Source: Melitaea cinxia (Eukaryota; Arthropoda; Insecta; Lepidoptera; Nymphalidae). Taken from it: a DNA stretch of 64,000 nucleotides. Where the stretch lies: contig NC_059406.1 of NCBI RefSeq assembly GCF_905220565.1, positions 2,676,001-2,740,000 of the forward strand, in the 5' to 3' direction. Made by a program: the position numbers and the translations under genes. The notes beneath the pieces are model-generated. The model was not told the DNA's origin, searched no databases, and saw only the letters and a list, made by a program, of their open reading frames with translations. Below, in pieces: positions 10,457-21,119 of the stretch; within the stretch, counting starts at the first letter, position 1; each line of letters begins with the position of its first letter.

Positions 10457-10859
10457 TCAAGATAAATAAAATGGGTTTTAAATTAGTTTAATATCAAAAT
10501 AACATTATCAAATATACATATACAGGTGCCTAGAATACATTATTATATCGTTTCGTTTCAAGACGTGTCGTGGCGTTATTATATTTAGCGTCTAAACCTT
10601 GTGAAAATGTGAGTATAATATTAAATGTATCAAATTAGTATATTTCCACAAAGTCATACATACACATACACTACTGTCTTTCTTGCTTAATGTTAAAAGT
10701 ATATTTTTTTATAGAATCGTATTACATATAATATTATTATATGTAATTACATACTTATTGATAACTATAACCATGGATATTTTCAATAATTGTTACTGTG
10801 TTATTAATTTACATACAGTGATTTAGACAATGATAATGCATTTGTGCTTAAATTGTTTT

Positions 10860-11021
10860 TGAACGAAACGCGCGCGTGGCGTAAGTGACGCGCTATTTTG
10901 TTTGAAAGTGTCTATTTGTCAGTCATCAAATGTCAGTTCGTATCGTTTGTTGATCTTGCAGTCGAGATCGTTTTTACGTACTCCTGTTCGAAAATAACGT
11001 GTTAAAGCTGCGGAACGTACC
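10860..11021 (+). promoter_or_regulatory. Possible promoter / 5' UTR of the candidate exon
   Basis: This block is richer in GC and CpG than its surroundings (ACGCGCGCGTGGCG, GTGACGCGC). It contains arthropod-like initiator matches (TCAGT at about 10920 and 10931) and leads directly into the ATG at 11022. No TATA box was seen. This is inference from composition and position. Confidence 0.3.
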
Positions 11022-11072
11022 ATGAGTGCACTTCCCGTAGCACCGGAGCTAAGGTGGAGTCAAGACTCTAAG
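11022..11072 (+). CDS. Candidate first coding exon of an unknown gene
   Basis: An ATG after CGTAC-C opens 17 codons (MSALPVAPELRWSQDSK) that end exactly at AAG|GTATTG, a plausible splice donor. The unspliced frame hits TAA two codons later. Codons here are GC-rich compared with the AT-rich DNA around them, and the upstream 160 bp resembles a CpG-containing promoter. I do not recognise the protein. Downstream exons would have to lie to the right; none was identified. A chance ATG-donor pairing is possible, so this is a hypothesis. Confidence 0.35.
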
Positions 11073-11129
11073 GTATTGTAATAGCTCTAAATAAAACAAT
11101 TCTAACATCAAAACTTTAACCACGATATA

Positions 11130-11350
11130 TCCATAATCATGGGGTTTCACACGATGGGAGTGGTACCAGAGGATAACTCACTCCTCCCCCACCCAGTTCT
11201 CAAAACTAAAACCCCATAAGTCGGAGCCCGATTGTCTATAGAATAGCCGACTCGCCAAGGTCCTCACGATACTTCTGGTATTGCAAGCGTCTGTAAGGTA
11301 CGGTAATGGGTTACCATCAGGTGATCCGTACGCTTGTTTGCCGAACTAGT
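11130..11350 (+). repeat. LINE-type 3' tail, family L4
   Basis: It ends with GGTATTGCAAGCGTCTGTAA, CCATCAGGTGATCCGTACGC, TTGTTTGCCGAACTAG and an A-rich tail. The same ordered blocks occur at 26585-26855 (+), 43625-43758 (-) and 51577-51720 (-). I know this end from lepidopteran non-LTR elements, but the clade is uncertain. Confidence 0.65.
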
Positions 11351-12521
11351 TTTATAAAAATAAAAAGATTATAATCGGAAAAAATAACGCCCATGCCAGT
11401 AAGAATACTAGCGCTATTGGCCTGTTAAATTGTATCTATCTGAAAAATGAACCATTTGTCCTGTAACCATGGATGATATAAGATATTGAATTAGATATTA
11501 TTGATTTATTAGCGCCGTAGAATACGTTAAACTGTTCGTCCTTTTTGGCAACAAAAGTACTTGATAACTATTGGTACTTATGGTACAAAAATTATCCCCT
11601 ACCCCACGGTAATCGAATTAAACTATCAAACTATATATTACAATCATATAAGTCCTTCTTAGTCGAAGAAATCGTGCTTGTTTTTGTTATCTACTCCAAA
11701 AAAATACTCTATAATAACCGGTGCAAATCATATCTCGACGTACTCCTAATAAACCTTCGTATTTATTGATAAAGAATGTAAATAGTGGCTGCCATTTCTC
11801 GGTAACTTGATAACTAAAAGCTGTACAAATTTTTCTTTGGTCAATTAGGAGTGACCGTTGATATTTCCTGTTTGATATACATATCTAATAGCCGCTAACA
11901 CATTTCGAATATAATATGCGAATAAATAAACTTAACGCGATGAAATGGTAGCCATTTCTCGTCTATTAAAAATGAAAAAATTAAAATAGAGAAAAAAAAT
12001 ATTATCAAGATAGAAGAAGTGTAAAAACAAAAGCGAATAATTAGAACATCGCTTTGTTTTAGATTAATAAATATGGCGCATGTCTCTTAACTCCTGTTAA
12101 GGCGAAATGAAATAGTTTAATTGGCAAGTGTAAGTGACAATCGTAAAAGCATCCATTAAGCTCTTAAATATAACAGGACATAAAAATTTAAATAAAAAAA
12201 TACGGTATCTATTTATTAAGACGTAAAGCAAAAATAATGTATCCTTTTTACGAAAAATGCGCGGACGGAGTATGAAATTTCGTACACTTATAGTTTATAC
12301 TGTAGAACACGACTGAAAATACTCAACGAAACATTTATTTCTCACTTAAAATCTATAGTTATTCATTCACAATACACACTTTTAACTACATTGAATACGA
12401 TATGCCACTATCACTTATACGCCACTTATCGAGCAGCAACGCTAGCCGAACAATAATTAAATAATAACTGTGTCTTCATTTACAAATTATCATATTTATA
12501 GGACAACAATCCTGCCAATAC
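11351..12521. other. AT-rich unique sequence
   Basis: No supported feature. The 74-codon plus frame at 11545-11769 has no recognisable motif. Confidence 0.5.
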
Positions 12522-12870
12522 ATAACAAAGATGGCGACTGACCCATTAGAAAATTAATATTAGATAACTATTCGGAAGATGGTGCCTCCATCTTTATGCT
12601 CTTCCGGTACTTCAACAATTAATAATCAAAATTAGAACTATTAAACGATAACAGTATAAATACAGGGTAGTTAAACAATACATCGTTTGACTACCCTCCA
12701 AAAGAGATAAAGATAGTGACTGACTAATCGTAAATTAATATGTATTAACCATTCTGTAGATGGTGTCACCATCTTTATATTGTTCCGGTATCAAGCGAAT
12801 AAACAAGACAATATACAATATCGACACAAAATCCAATATTTTAAAAAATGTCAGAATAAAAAATTTAAAT
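12522..12870 (+). repeat. Diverged tandem duplication of about 181 bp
   Basis: Ordered blocks repeat with a constant offset of 181-182 bp: AAAGATGGCGACTGAC (12527) and AAAGATAGTGACTGAC (12709), then ATTCGGAAGATGGTG (12570) and ATTCTGTAGATGGTG (12751), then TTCCGGTA. Each unit carries a short palindrome, AGATGGTGCCTCCATCT in the first and the perfect AGATGGTGTCACCATCT in the second. Confidence 0.65.
12664..12697. repeat. 13-bp-arm palindrome with AGGGTAGTT core
   Basis: AGGGTAGTTAAAC (12664-12676) pairs with GTTTGACTACCCT (12685-12697) with one wobble and an 8-base loop. The AGGGTAGTT/AACTACCCT core recurs in the larger hairpin at 13067-13135. Confidence 0.65.
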
Positions 12871-13066
12871 CTAACAACATAGAGAAGGAGTGCAGAATGC
12901 TAATATTTTTTTGATTATGCGTAAAAATATATTACATCAATAAACAAAACATTACACACACTACCATGTATTTGACACACATACGCATATTACACTTGTC
13001 AGTAATAGCACTGTCGTACGCAATTAGCAAGGAATTTATAAACAACAGATGCACATCGTTCGATAA

Positions 13067-13135
13067 TCAACTACCCTCACTCATTATATTACTCGAGTTA
13101 TTCTGACGAGTAATAAAATGAGTGAGGGTAGTTGA
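13067..13135. repeat. Near-perfect hairpin with 29-bp arms
   Basis: Arms 13067-13095 and 13107-13135 are inverted copies with one mismatch, separated by 11 bases (AGTTATTCTGA). They contain CAACTACCCTCACTCATT and its complement. It could be a fold-back transposon remnant, a recombination product of the AGGGTAGTT repeats, or a small-RNA hairpin. Nothing in the sequence decides between these. Confidence 0.75.
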
Positions 13136-13140
13136 CTGAC

Positions 13141-13295
13141 CGGTTGTTATCATGTACACCTGATAGCGATCGTTACTCATAGTAGAATACATCCGCCAAC
13201 CCGCATTGGAGCAACGTGGTGGATTAAGCTCTGATCCTTCTCCTACATGGAGAAAGAGGCCTTTGCCCAGTAGTGGGATATTACAGGCTGAAGCG
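13141..13295 (+). mobile_element. 5'-truncated SINE S1
   Basis: It starts inside the S1 body (GGTTGTTATCATGTACACC) and ends in the canonical tail CAGTAGTGGGATATTACAGG. The junction lies 5 bp after the hairpin. Confidence 0.85.
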
Positions 13296-13812
13296 TATAT
13301 TATATTATTATTCGTTATATAAATGACGAATAAAAGAAACGTAAATTAAATCTTTCAACTTTGTGATATCAGTATAATAGATCAGGCAAAAGGGTTATTG
13401 ATTGATCAAACAAAGGTCGAAATTATTCAATTATATAACATTAGTATCTAAAAATAAAATTATAGCCGACATACCTTCCATTTATATGATAATAAAACGT
13501 GCCATTATCAACAAATCTGATAATGAAACAACTACAAACATATTTCATATTAATAAAGCCTAATATGTTTGTAATTCAACCTTAAAGGGTTACGGGGCTT
13601 AGATATTAATCGCTCGAGTAATAACTGTCGCGTCTGATTTAAAATAATAATAATATTAGTGTCGTAATGGAAATTATAACATGGTTTCGTTATTTACCTA
13701 CATCGCAAATGTTTATTTTAAATACTTTTTCATTTTCAACATACAATCGTAATTGTTATTTCAATTATTAAAGACAGCGGATCTGTAGCAAATTTATATA
13801 ATTGAGTTTAAT
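13296..13812. other. AT-rich unique sequence
   Basis: No supported feature. Confidence 0.5.
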
Positions 13813-14180
13813 TTTTAACCGACTTCAAAAAAGGAGGACGTTACTCAATTCGACCGTATTTTTTTTATGTATGTTCGGGGATAACTCCGTCGTTTATGAA
13901 TCGATTTTGATATTTCTTTTTTTTTTGTTGGAAAGGACATATCCCTATTGGTACCATGATAAGGAAACTAGGATCTGTTTATGGGAACCGGGAGAAATCG
14001 AGGGAAACTCTCGAAAATCCGCATAACTTTTTACTGGGTGGACCGATTTTGATGATTTTTAATTTAATCGAAAGCCAATGTTTATCTTGTGGTCACATTT
14101 AAATTTCATTGAGATTTGATTACAACTTTTGGAGTAATCTTTGATAATGCGTATTTATTTGACTATATTTTCGAGAAAAA
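13813..14180 (+). repeat. U1 element, 5' and middle modules
   Basis: It starts TTTTTAACCGACTTCAAAAA and carries the ordered modules GGGGATAACTCCGTCGTTTA, TTGGTACCATGATAAGGAAA, GAGAAATCGAGGGAAACTCT, TTTTTACTGGGTGGACCGAT and AATGCGTATTTATTTGACTA. The usual 3' end (GTCGGTTTTTT...AACACAATTA) is missing. Confidence 0.85.
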
Positions 14181-14253
14181 GTTTGGTTTGCTTTGTTGAC
14201 TTCTTTGGTGGAAAGTGTCTGCAACTCAGTGTACACACCGACTACTAATTAGC

Positions 14254-14510
14254 AAGTTGAAGTGGCAGTGAGCTGGTTATCTGCGTCGCAGGATCGATGG
14301 CCGTTGGAGCAGACGCGTCCTGGAGTGGAGACCGCGTCTTGGCAAACGCAGTGTGGGACGTCCTCCGGCCCGTTGGACCGACGATCTACGTAAAATCGCC
14401 CGTGTAGGCTGGATGAGGCTTGCGGGAAACCGGAATGTCTGGCGCGAACTTGGGAGGCCTGTGTCCAGCAGTGGACTGCAATAGGCTGAGCTGACTGACT
14501 GACATATCAA
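14254..14510 (+). pseudogene. LINE ORF2 C-terminus, broken (family L1)
   Basis: The frame from 14254 to the stop at 14482-14484 reads as the last 75 or so residues of a non-LTR retrotransposon polyprotein. It has GRWSRRVLEWRPR, then VGRPPARWTDDLRK, then MRLAGNRNVWRELG and a C-terminal SSSGLQ. An in-frame TGA at 14269-14271 replaces an expected tryptophan before AGY, so the copy is dead. The stop is followed by GGCTGAGCTGACTGACTGAC, a short simple tail. The rest of the element, including the reverse transcriptase, is absent. The same end is found at 23383 (-), and its last 60 bp form the tail of the S2 family. Confidence 0.8.
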
Positions 14511-15349
14511 ACTCCAAAGATAACTTTAATTCAGCAAATTCATTCACCTTAAGTGTGTTTGGATATCTTTTTGGGATGTATTTTTAAATGTTAGTAATCA
14601 CCTTGTACTTCCTTGTAATGTCTTGTTTACTGTTTCCGAAAAATTTCTTTTGTTATTGCAATATGTGTACATTGGCTTCTGTTTCTCCGTGGTAATGTTT
14701 ATTATATTTAATTATGTAAAACAAATGTTAACAAATATACTGGACATAATTAGAGATGCTTCAAATGTATCACAATTACATAAATATTATCATATGTAAA
14801 CATTAAAATTACAAAGCCTATGCACGAAAATAAGGAAAATGCGTATGCAAAAAAGTCTATAACAATTTTATCAGCACAAAAATTATTATAATTTCATACA
14901 AAAGTCCCCGGTGGCTGTAATAGGTCAAAATATTGTTCTACTAAACGCCCATTGTTAGACCGCATGTCCAAGTTTCTGAGAAAATTTTCCATAATTGTAT
15001 AGCACTGGACTTTTTCGTGACTGACTAAAATTATGCCAATGGAAATTTCTATAAATGGCCTCAGTTTTATATTAAAGCTTATAACCGTTTCTTTTACTTT
15101 CACGGCTATGATCACGCTGCTTTCAATTAAATGTTTGATAGCGTTTTAGTTTTCGTGTTTCGTGTTTTAGTATGTCAACTATGATTTGTTACATTGTGAT
15201 AGTTATCTTTGTGAGCATATAAAGTTTTAAGCAAAGCGAATTTTTTTGTAAATATTACTGTTAATACACGACAGAAATTATCCTGTCTCGAGAACTGCCA
15301 AATGTATGAAGTTGAAAAGATCGTTAGGTTTTTTTAATTTACCAATTTT
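14511..15349. other. AT-rich unique sequence
   Basis: No supported feature. The minus frame at 14894-15115 shows no recognisable domain. Confidence 0.5.
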
Positions 15350-15548
15350 TGAATTAAAATTTCTTTACGCTCGCATGACTAGAGTAAGCTGATGAATACG
15401 TGTCAAGAACGTTACGAAAAGTGTGATTGGACGAGACAAAGGGAAGTTGAGAGGGAGATATAAGTTAGTGAAGATAGAAAGAGAGAGAGTTACGTTTTGT
15501 AAGTTTGACTTCATCCGTGTGATCTAAAGCACACTCGTTTTTCATATT
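15350..15548 (+). repeat. U4 repeat, copy 1
   Basis: It shares ordered blocks with 33215-33405 (-): AAAATTCTTTACG, GTTACGAAAAGTGTGA, GAGAGGGAGATATAAGTTAG, then GTGTG(A/G)TCTAAAGCACA. No coding potential. Confidence 0.7.
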
Positions 15549-15937
15549 AGTATAATTTCATAATAACTTTTCATATAGTATTAGAAAACTAAAGAAAAAT
15601 TAGCTCTACCCATTAATCAAGCCGTCCTTGAGTTTTGTGCTTATCAACAGAATAGATTATTTTTATAGATAGATTTTTTCAAATATTGAAAAATATTTAT
15701 CTTATTTCCTATAAAATACAAATCCTATAGAATATAATCTTTATAATAAAAGTTAGGGCGTGTCTGTTGGTCTGGCCAAATACGTCTCGCATCATAAGCG
15801 CTCTTTAGTTCCGGGCGACCAGTAGTAATGATAAAACAAATAGACTCCAGTTTGAAGTAACAAGCTGTAAAACTTAGTTCTTTCTTGTAAAATCTTCAGC
15901 TTTTAGATAAAATAACGGGGACACAAATCAACAATAT

Positions 15938-16013
15938 GGGCAACACACACACCATTTTTGCCGCGAACTTGTGGAGGCCTATGTCCAGCAGTGGACTGCT
16001 ATAGGCTGAAATG
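15938..16013 (+). repeat. S2 / LINE 3' end fragment
   Basis: GGGCAACACACAC, CATTTTTGCCGCGAACTTGT, GGAGGCCTATGTCCAGCAGT and GCTATAGGCTGAAATG are the last 75 bp of S2. The plus frame at 15958-16278 starts in this fragment and is not a gene. Confidence 0.75.
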
Positions 16014-17243
16014 TGGTGCGTTGAAGTGTGTGCGTTTCGTAACTAAAACTATATTTGTATTTTCAAAATATATTTTTGTTACTCAATATGCTGTAACAGA
16101 TTATTTTTATTTTGTAAACAATTCTACTGCTCTAAGTGTTAGTTATATTGCGTTTATTATCAAAAAATTACCACATTTAGACCGTATCCCCGAGAATAGT
16201 TACCAATGGAATTCGAGATCCCTGATTTTCTTTATTCTTAAATTATGTATACGATTATATATATATTATAATATTTGAAGTAATACTTCATTTGGCGCAT
16301 TAGCCAAAATGACGTGAGTAAATTTTTATTTTATCTGTATTATTTAATTTATTTGCCATAATCTTAAGGTTTAAAATGTTTGATTGTAATAGTCTAATAC
16401 TAATAAAACTATTAATTTAATAAAATAGTGGGTTCAAATAAAATCTATACCAATAGACCTTTGTATATAACAAGAGAAGCAAACAAATACATTGAAATTG
16501 ATTATATAAAAGAAAAGAAAAATAGTTTAACACGTGGGTAGTCAGAGGAAAAAAAATCGGAAAGTTATGTTTACCGCAAACTTATTTATTAAATTGTTTT
16601 CACTATAGAGTGCTACTTTTTTGAATATATATACTAGTTATCGAAAGAAAATGAGAATATTTCAATTCATCGTGATTAGAGAGTCAAAAATTTAACATTC
16701 CAAGAAAAACGTTCCAAAAAACCTGCAGTTGTAAAAGTTACAGCCTTCAACGCCATCTGTCGACCGGCAGCCCTAACTACACTTTGATGTGGAAAATTTA
16801 AATTTGGAACATCGTAGAAAAACAATATTTTTGCCTACTTAGCATTATTCGTACGTTTACCGAAATGAGCGCCATGTGCAGTAAATTGATAATATTAAAA
16901 AGGCGTCGTTTCATTTCCATTTATTAAATGAAAGTATTATACACGCTATATATATTGAAACTATTACATTTATAATTCAATGCCAAACATAGAAGCAGAC
17001 GAAATTAACTTGCGGAGTAATATTTTCTGTTTTACAATCAAATACACATTTTATATTTTAAATATATCATTGCATAACCAACTGTAAGTAATAAGAAAGA
17101 TTTCGTACAATCTCCAATTTACAACAGGTTTTAGGTTTAAAGAACTTTATTTCCTCAATAACATTACAATTCACTTTTGAATCTGTGTAACTTGTTCATA
17201 GTATTTTACATAATATAAACATTTTATTAAATATATAAAAATA
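16014..17243. other. AT-rich unique sequence
   Basis: No supported feature. Confidence 0.5.
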
Positions 17244-17450
17244 ACTAGCTGACCCCGCAAACGTTTCTTTGCCATATATGTTATTAACCCGCTTAATAAC
17301 CCCCCCCTTATAACTGAGGTGTATAAAAAATAGATGTTGGCCAATTCTCAGACCTACCCGATTTGCCCACAAAATTTTATTAAAATCGGTCAAGCCGATT
17401 CGGAGGAGTTCAATGTTTAACACCATGACACGAGAATTTTATATATTAGA
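17244..17450 (+). repeat. U2 repeat, full body
   Basis: CTAGCTGACCCCGCAAACG, ATATATGTTATTAACCCGCT, a C run, AATAGATGTTGGCCAATTCT, GACCTACCCGAT, CGGAGGAGTTCAATG and the end ACACGAGAATTTTATATATT. This copy serves as the local reference for the family. The minus frame at 17196-17426 is inside it. Confidence 0.8.
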
Positions 17451-18129
17451 TTTGACCGTATGTATTTAGATAGGTAATGACTCAAAACAGGGAATGTTAG
17501 CAGTAAACAATCAAGTTTATTTGTTTGATACGAGTGTTATCGATTTCAAGTATGGTGTGGTTTGTATTTTAGGTCATTTTTAAAATATTATTTGTTTTTA
17601 TTAAAGGCGTGATGAGGACATATGACAATCGGATAGATTTGATGGACGTACAGCGAATTTAAAACTAAAAAAAAATGTTTCTTGTTTCTATAAATTTCGC
17701 TATTATACAATATTAATTATAAAAACAGTATATCGGGAGGTATTTTAGACTACATATCAAGTCCTACTGCTAATATACATATACCCTACATCTCAAGGAA
17801 TCGAACAGTCAGTAAACAATCCTAACTAATCGATAGTACTTTGATCTGGATCAACTAAGCGTTCCTACTCCGACGTACGTAAACACAAGGTACTGGCAAA
17901 TAGAATGTTTGAAGTGAAAATACTTGTTAAATAAATCTCTGAAAGTTTTAAGTGTAATGATGTAAACGGAATAGATTTTTCGGTAGCTACAAATGTGTGC
18001 GTTTGTTTCTCTTGCACACACGCACATACGTACGTTTGTGGTTTTTTAGAATTAGTTTTTAGAGGGGAAAATAAATTTAAGGGTGCCTGTCAAATATAAT
18101 ATAATTACTGGCAATAAGCAATTCAGTCT
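17451..18129. other. AT-rich unique sequence
   Basis: No supported feature. Confidence 0.5.
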
Positions 18130-18400
18130 GTTATATCCCACAGTGGGATAATAAATGGGCATAGGCATCTTTCTCCATGTAGGAGAAGAATTGGAGGTTA
18201 ATCCATTCCATCTCAATTGTATTTATAAAAAAAATTGGGACCAACAGCTTAACGTGCTCTCCGAGGCACGGTGGGGAGGCACAAGGAAAGACATCCATAC
18301 CGGAAAGAAATGTTATAAATACAAATATCCATCCCTAATGGGAATCGACCTTCAAACCGCCGGTGTGTAGGCGACATGGGACACGCACAACTACACCTAA
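18130..18400 (-). mobile_element. Old SINE with S1-type tail
   Basis: The left end has the S1 tail in reverse (ATATCCCACAGTGGGATAAT, TTTCTCCATGTAGGAGAAGA) and AACGTGCTCTCCGAGGCACG. The right end has a tRNA-like B box on the minus strand (AAGGTCGATTCCC) but a head unlike S1. The S1 tail is thus joined to a second tRNA-like head. The 71-codon plus frame at 18155-18370 is inside. Confidence 0.6.
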
Positions 18401-20087
18401 GTGATTGTTATTTCATTCTTATGAGGGCTTGGAAGGACCGGTATTTATTGATTTTGGTTTATAGAAAGTGATAAGAAATAGGAAGCCTAAAAATTTAGAA
18501 CACATTATATGTATATTACGTCGTGCTTGACTTAAATTTTAACTCACTCGGGGTTTTAATTAAGAAATATCTCATATTTAAACTAACATGAAATAAATAT
18601 AAATGTATCTAAATAAAAAGTTATGTACAGATTGTTTCAAAACTAATAAATTAAAAACTAGAATTAAAATGTATGCTTAAAGCAGCAGAAAAATAATTTT
18701 GAACTTGTTTTATTTATTCGTGTAAATTAAGCCTAACTTTTATATTTTATGTTGGACGACGGCTGCGAAATTTTGCTAATTAACCCCAAACTGCCAGTAT
18801 ATTGTATTTTACTGCCAAATAACAATTTATAATATCACGTAGAGGGAAAACAGTCGAATGAACTAGTGTTAACTTTAAAATTTTCTTGGTGTATGTTGTA
18901 TGTGTGTTGGATGTAACGTTTGTGAAAGCATCAGTCAACGTCTCTATACAACTAAAAACACTTTTATAATAAAGAAACAGACGAGAAACGACGTCGTCGA
19001 AATTTGTTTAGAAGTGTAAAAAGTACGAAGAAAAATCATTTGCATTTTAACTGCATTTTCAAAAGCCGAGCTTTATAAAATATTTTAAAAGTAGGTGTAG
19101 TGGGTGAGTATTTTTTTGTGAATGTACCTTAACGAGGAAGGAGAAAAGGTAACTTTCTAATCAAAGCTGTGTGGGTATGAAAGACGTCAGGATTTCTCTG
19201 AAACAAATTGAAACTTACCTCGTAACCCAAGAGTTTTTCACTCGTGATTTTTATATTAAAATATTTTCTGAATTACTTTTCACTGGTTAAATAAGAAATA
19301 AAATATATACGTGTGTGTATTTTTATTCAGTTATTTAATGATACGATGTGTCACCTGCATTTGGAGTTGAATAGAATTGGAACAAGCATAGAAGTATGAG
19401 AGCAGAGCATGAAATAATTGAAATAATTCCTGATCACAAACTAAAAATAAATATTGTTAGAACTAAGTCTTGCAACTGTGTAGTACTCTTCCATTCTAAA
19501 AATAAGAAACACTCCGTCATTTCTTAGTGCTAATAAATGATGATGGGAGCTATTTTTGTTTTCTTTTCACTGGTATTGTGGTCGACAGAAATAAACATTT
19601 CCTGAACAAGCCATTTCGATAATCCACCTGCAACCGCGAACCTCTGCAATGCGCAGATACCGGTGATTTAAAACGCAAAAATATGAAATTTATTTCCGAG
19701 CATTACGACAGGACAGAGATTGAATAGTGCATTTCGGTTTTATATAATAGTCTAAGAAACAATGAATTTGCCTTAAGTTGTGACAGCTGTCTGGCAAAGC
19801 CGGCTGCGATGTCTATAACGTCGTGAGGTTGCATTTTCTTATGGAATAGCACAATTTATTACTTGTTTATTTGACTTAAAATGTTTCCCTTGCAAGTATT
19901 TTTGAGTTGTTATCATCAAAAGTTTAATGACATCCTTTGAAAGCGAATATTATTTAGACAAAAAATACGATGTAGCTATCACTTTAACTGTTGGTCAAGA
20001 AGTTATATAGTTAAAGAATAAACTAAGGATACACATTTATTATCTACGAATGGCAAAATCACATAATCACATCATATATCAGTTAAC
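18401..20087. other. Long AT-rich unique interval
   Basis: No repeat recognised. GTAAGT- and GTAACT-type donor matches follow short open stretches (minus strand at 19219, plus strand at 19149), but no matching exon is convincing. Confidence 0.5.
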
Positions 20088-20118
20088 ATAATTATATAAT
20101 TATATAATTATATAATTA
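20088..20118. repeat. Tandem ATAATTAT octamer, about four units
   Basis: Four consecutive units, the last one incomplete. A simple tandem repeat. Confidence 0.85.
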
Positions 20119-20426
20119 GTATAGCAAAATCATGTTTGGATAGCAATTCCTCGATGCGCTGAGAAGATAGTTGAATTGGTAATTAGTTATTTTGATAACG
20201 TGGATCAATGAGACGCTTAATACGATTTGCGTTTGTTAGCTAATAAATCATTTGGATACTATTAAACTAATTGTGCTTTTAATTAACAACCAACTATACA
20301 ACCGTGATCGTTTGTTATAATTAAAGTTCACAAAAAAGATTCGTACAGGAACATGCTAATAGCTGTTATAATATATTTTTATTATCTATACCATGCACAT
20401 AGTAAAATTGATTGATAATAAATGTT

Positions 20427-20561
20427 TTAACCCCCATTGTTGGGCGTAATACTCTTTCTCCAAGCAGGTGAAGAGTCGAAGCTGATCTCACCACGATGAT
20501 CTGAGGATTGGTGGCTATTTTTAACCGACTTCAAAAAAGGAGGAGGTTACTCAATTCGACC

Positions 20562-20604
<43 letters not shown>

Positions 20605-20880
20605 TTTTGATAATTATTTTTTTGTTGGAAAGGAGATATCTCAAGTGTGATGCCATGCTAAGGAAACCAGGATCAGATGATGGAATCCCAGAGAAATTGA
20701 GGAAAACCCTCGAAAATCGTAGTGACGACTAGTGCGTTTGTTAATTTTTTCGTCTACTTGCGTTGTATTATTTGTCGATGTAATTGAAGTTGGTTTTTGT
20801 CGTTTGCGAACAAACACAATTATCCCTACTACGAGTAACGATAACTGATAGTTGTCTGTGATAACAATCAAGACCATAAG
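20427..20880 (-). mobile_element. Diverged SINE S1 interrupted by U1
   Basis: 20427-20517 is S1 tail and body in reverse (TGGGCGTAATACTCTTTCTC, CACCACGATGATCTGAGG). The body resumes at about 20822 with TCCCTACTACGAGTAACGAT, AACTGATAG and GATAACAATCAAGACC. The gap is filled exactly by a U1 element, giving the relative age S1 before U1. Confidence 0.65.
20518..20820 (+). mobile_element. U1 element nested in S1, both ends defined
   Basis: It begins TTTTAACCGACTTCAAAAAA and ends GAAGTTGGTTTTTGTCGTTT, GCGAACAAACACAAT. Host SINE sequence lies directly outside both ends. A (TA)18 run at 20563-20598 has expanded inside it. The junctions read GGCTA|TTTT and CAAT|TATCCC, compatible with a TA target, though this is not certain. 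Confidence 0.75.
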
Positions 20881-21019
20881 GACAAACATCAACCAAAACC
20901 ACTGTGGAGCAGTGGATTATCCTTCCCTCTCTCCACCTCTGATACTTCTTCTCTGATAGAATAAATCACTGTATATAATATTATCATGCCATGTATACCA
21001 TTCGATGTATGATAAAAAT

Positions 21020-21110
21020 CTGGACCGAAAATTTTACGTGCTCTCCAAGGCACAATTGAAGGATACACTAGGAATCACATCAAAATCAAATTACCTCTCC
21101 GAAAGGGAAC
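21020..21110 (-). repeat. Decayed S1 fragment
   Basis: TGGACCGAAAATTTTACGTG, CTCTCCAAGGCACAATTGAA and GGATACACTAGG resemble S1 (GGGACCGACGGCTTAACGTG, CTCTCCGAGACACGG). It may be the remaining head side of the interrupted copy just upstream. Confidence 0.5.
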
Positions 21111-21119
21111 CGAAATAAA

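Noticed and set aside
16300..16325. Short palindrome TTTGGCGCATTAGCCAAA
   Set aside because: Its arms are only 7 bp (TTTGGCG-like with a mismatch), which is common in a window of this size.
19140..19225. GTAACT and GTAAGT donors after short open stretches on the two strands
   Set aside because: The implied exons are 9-13 codons long with no promoter or composition signal; such matches are expected by chance.
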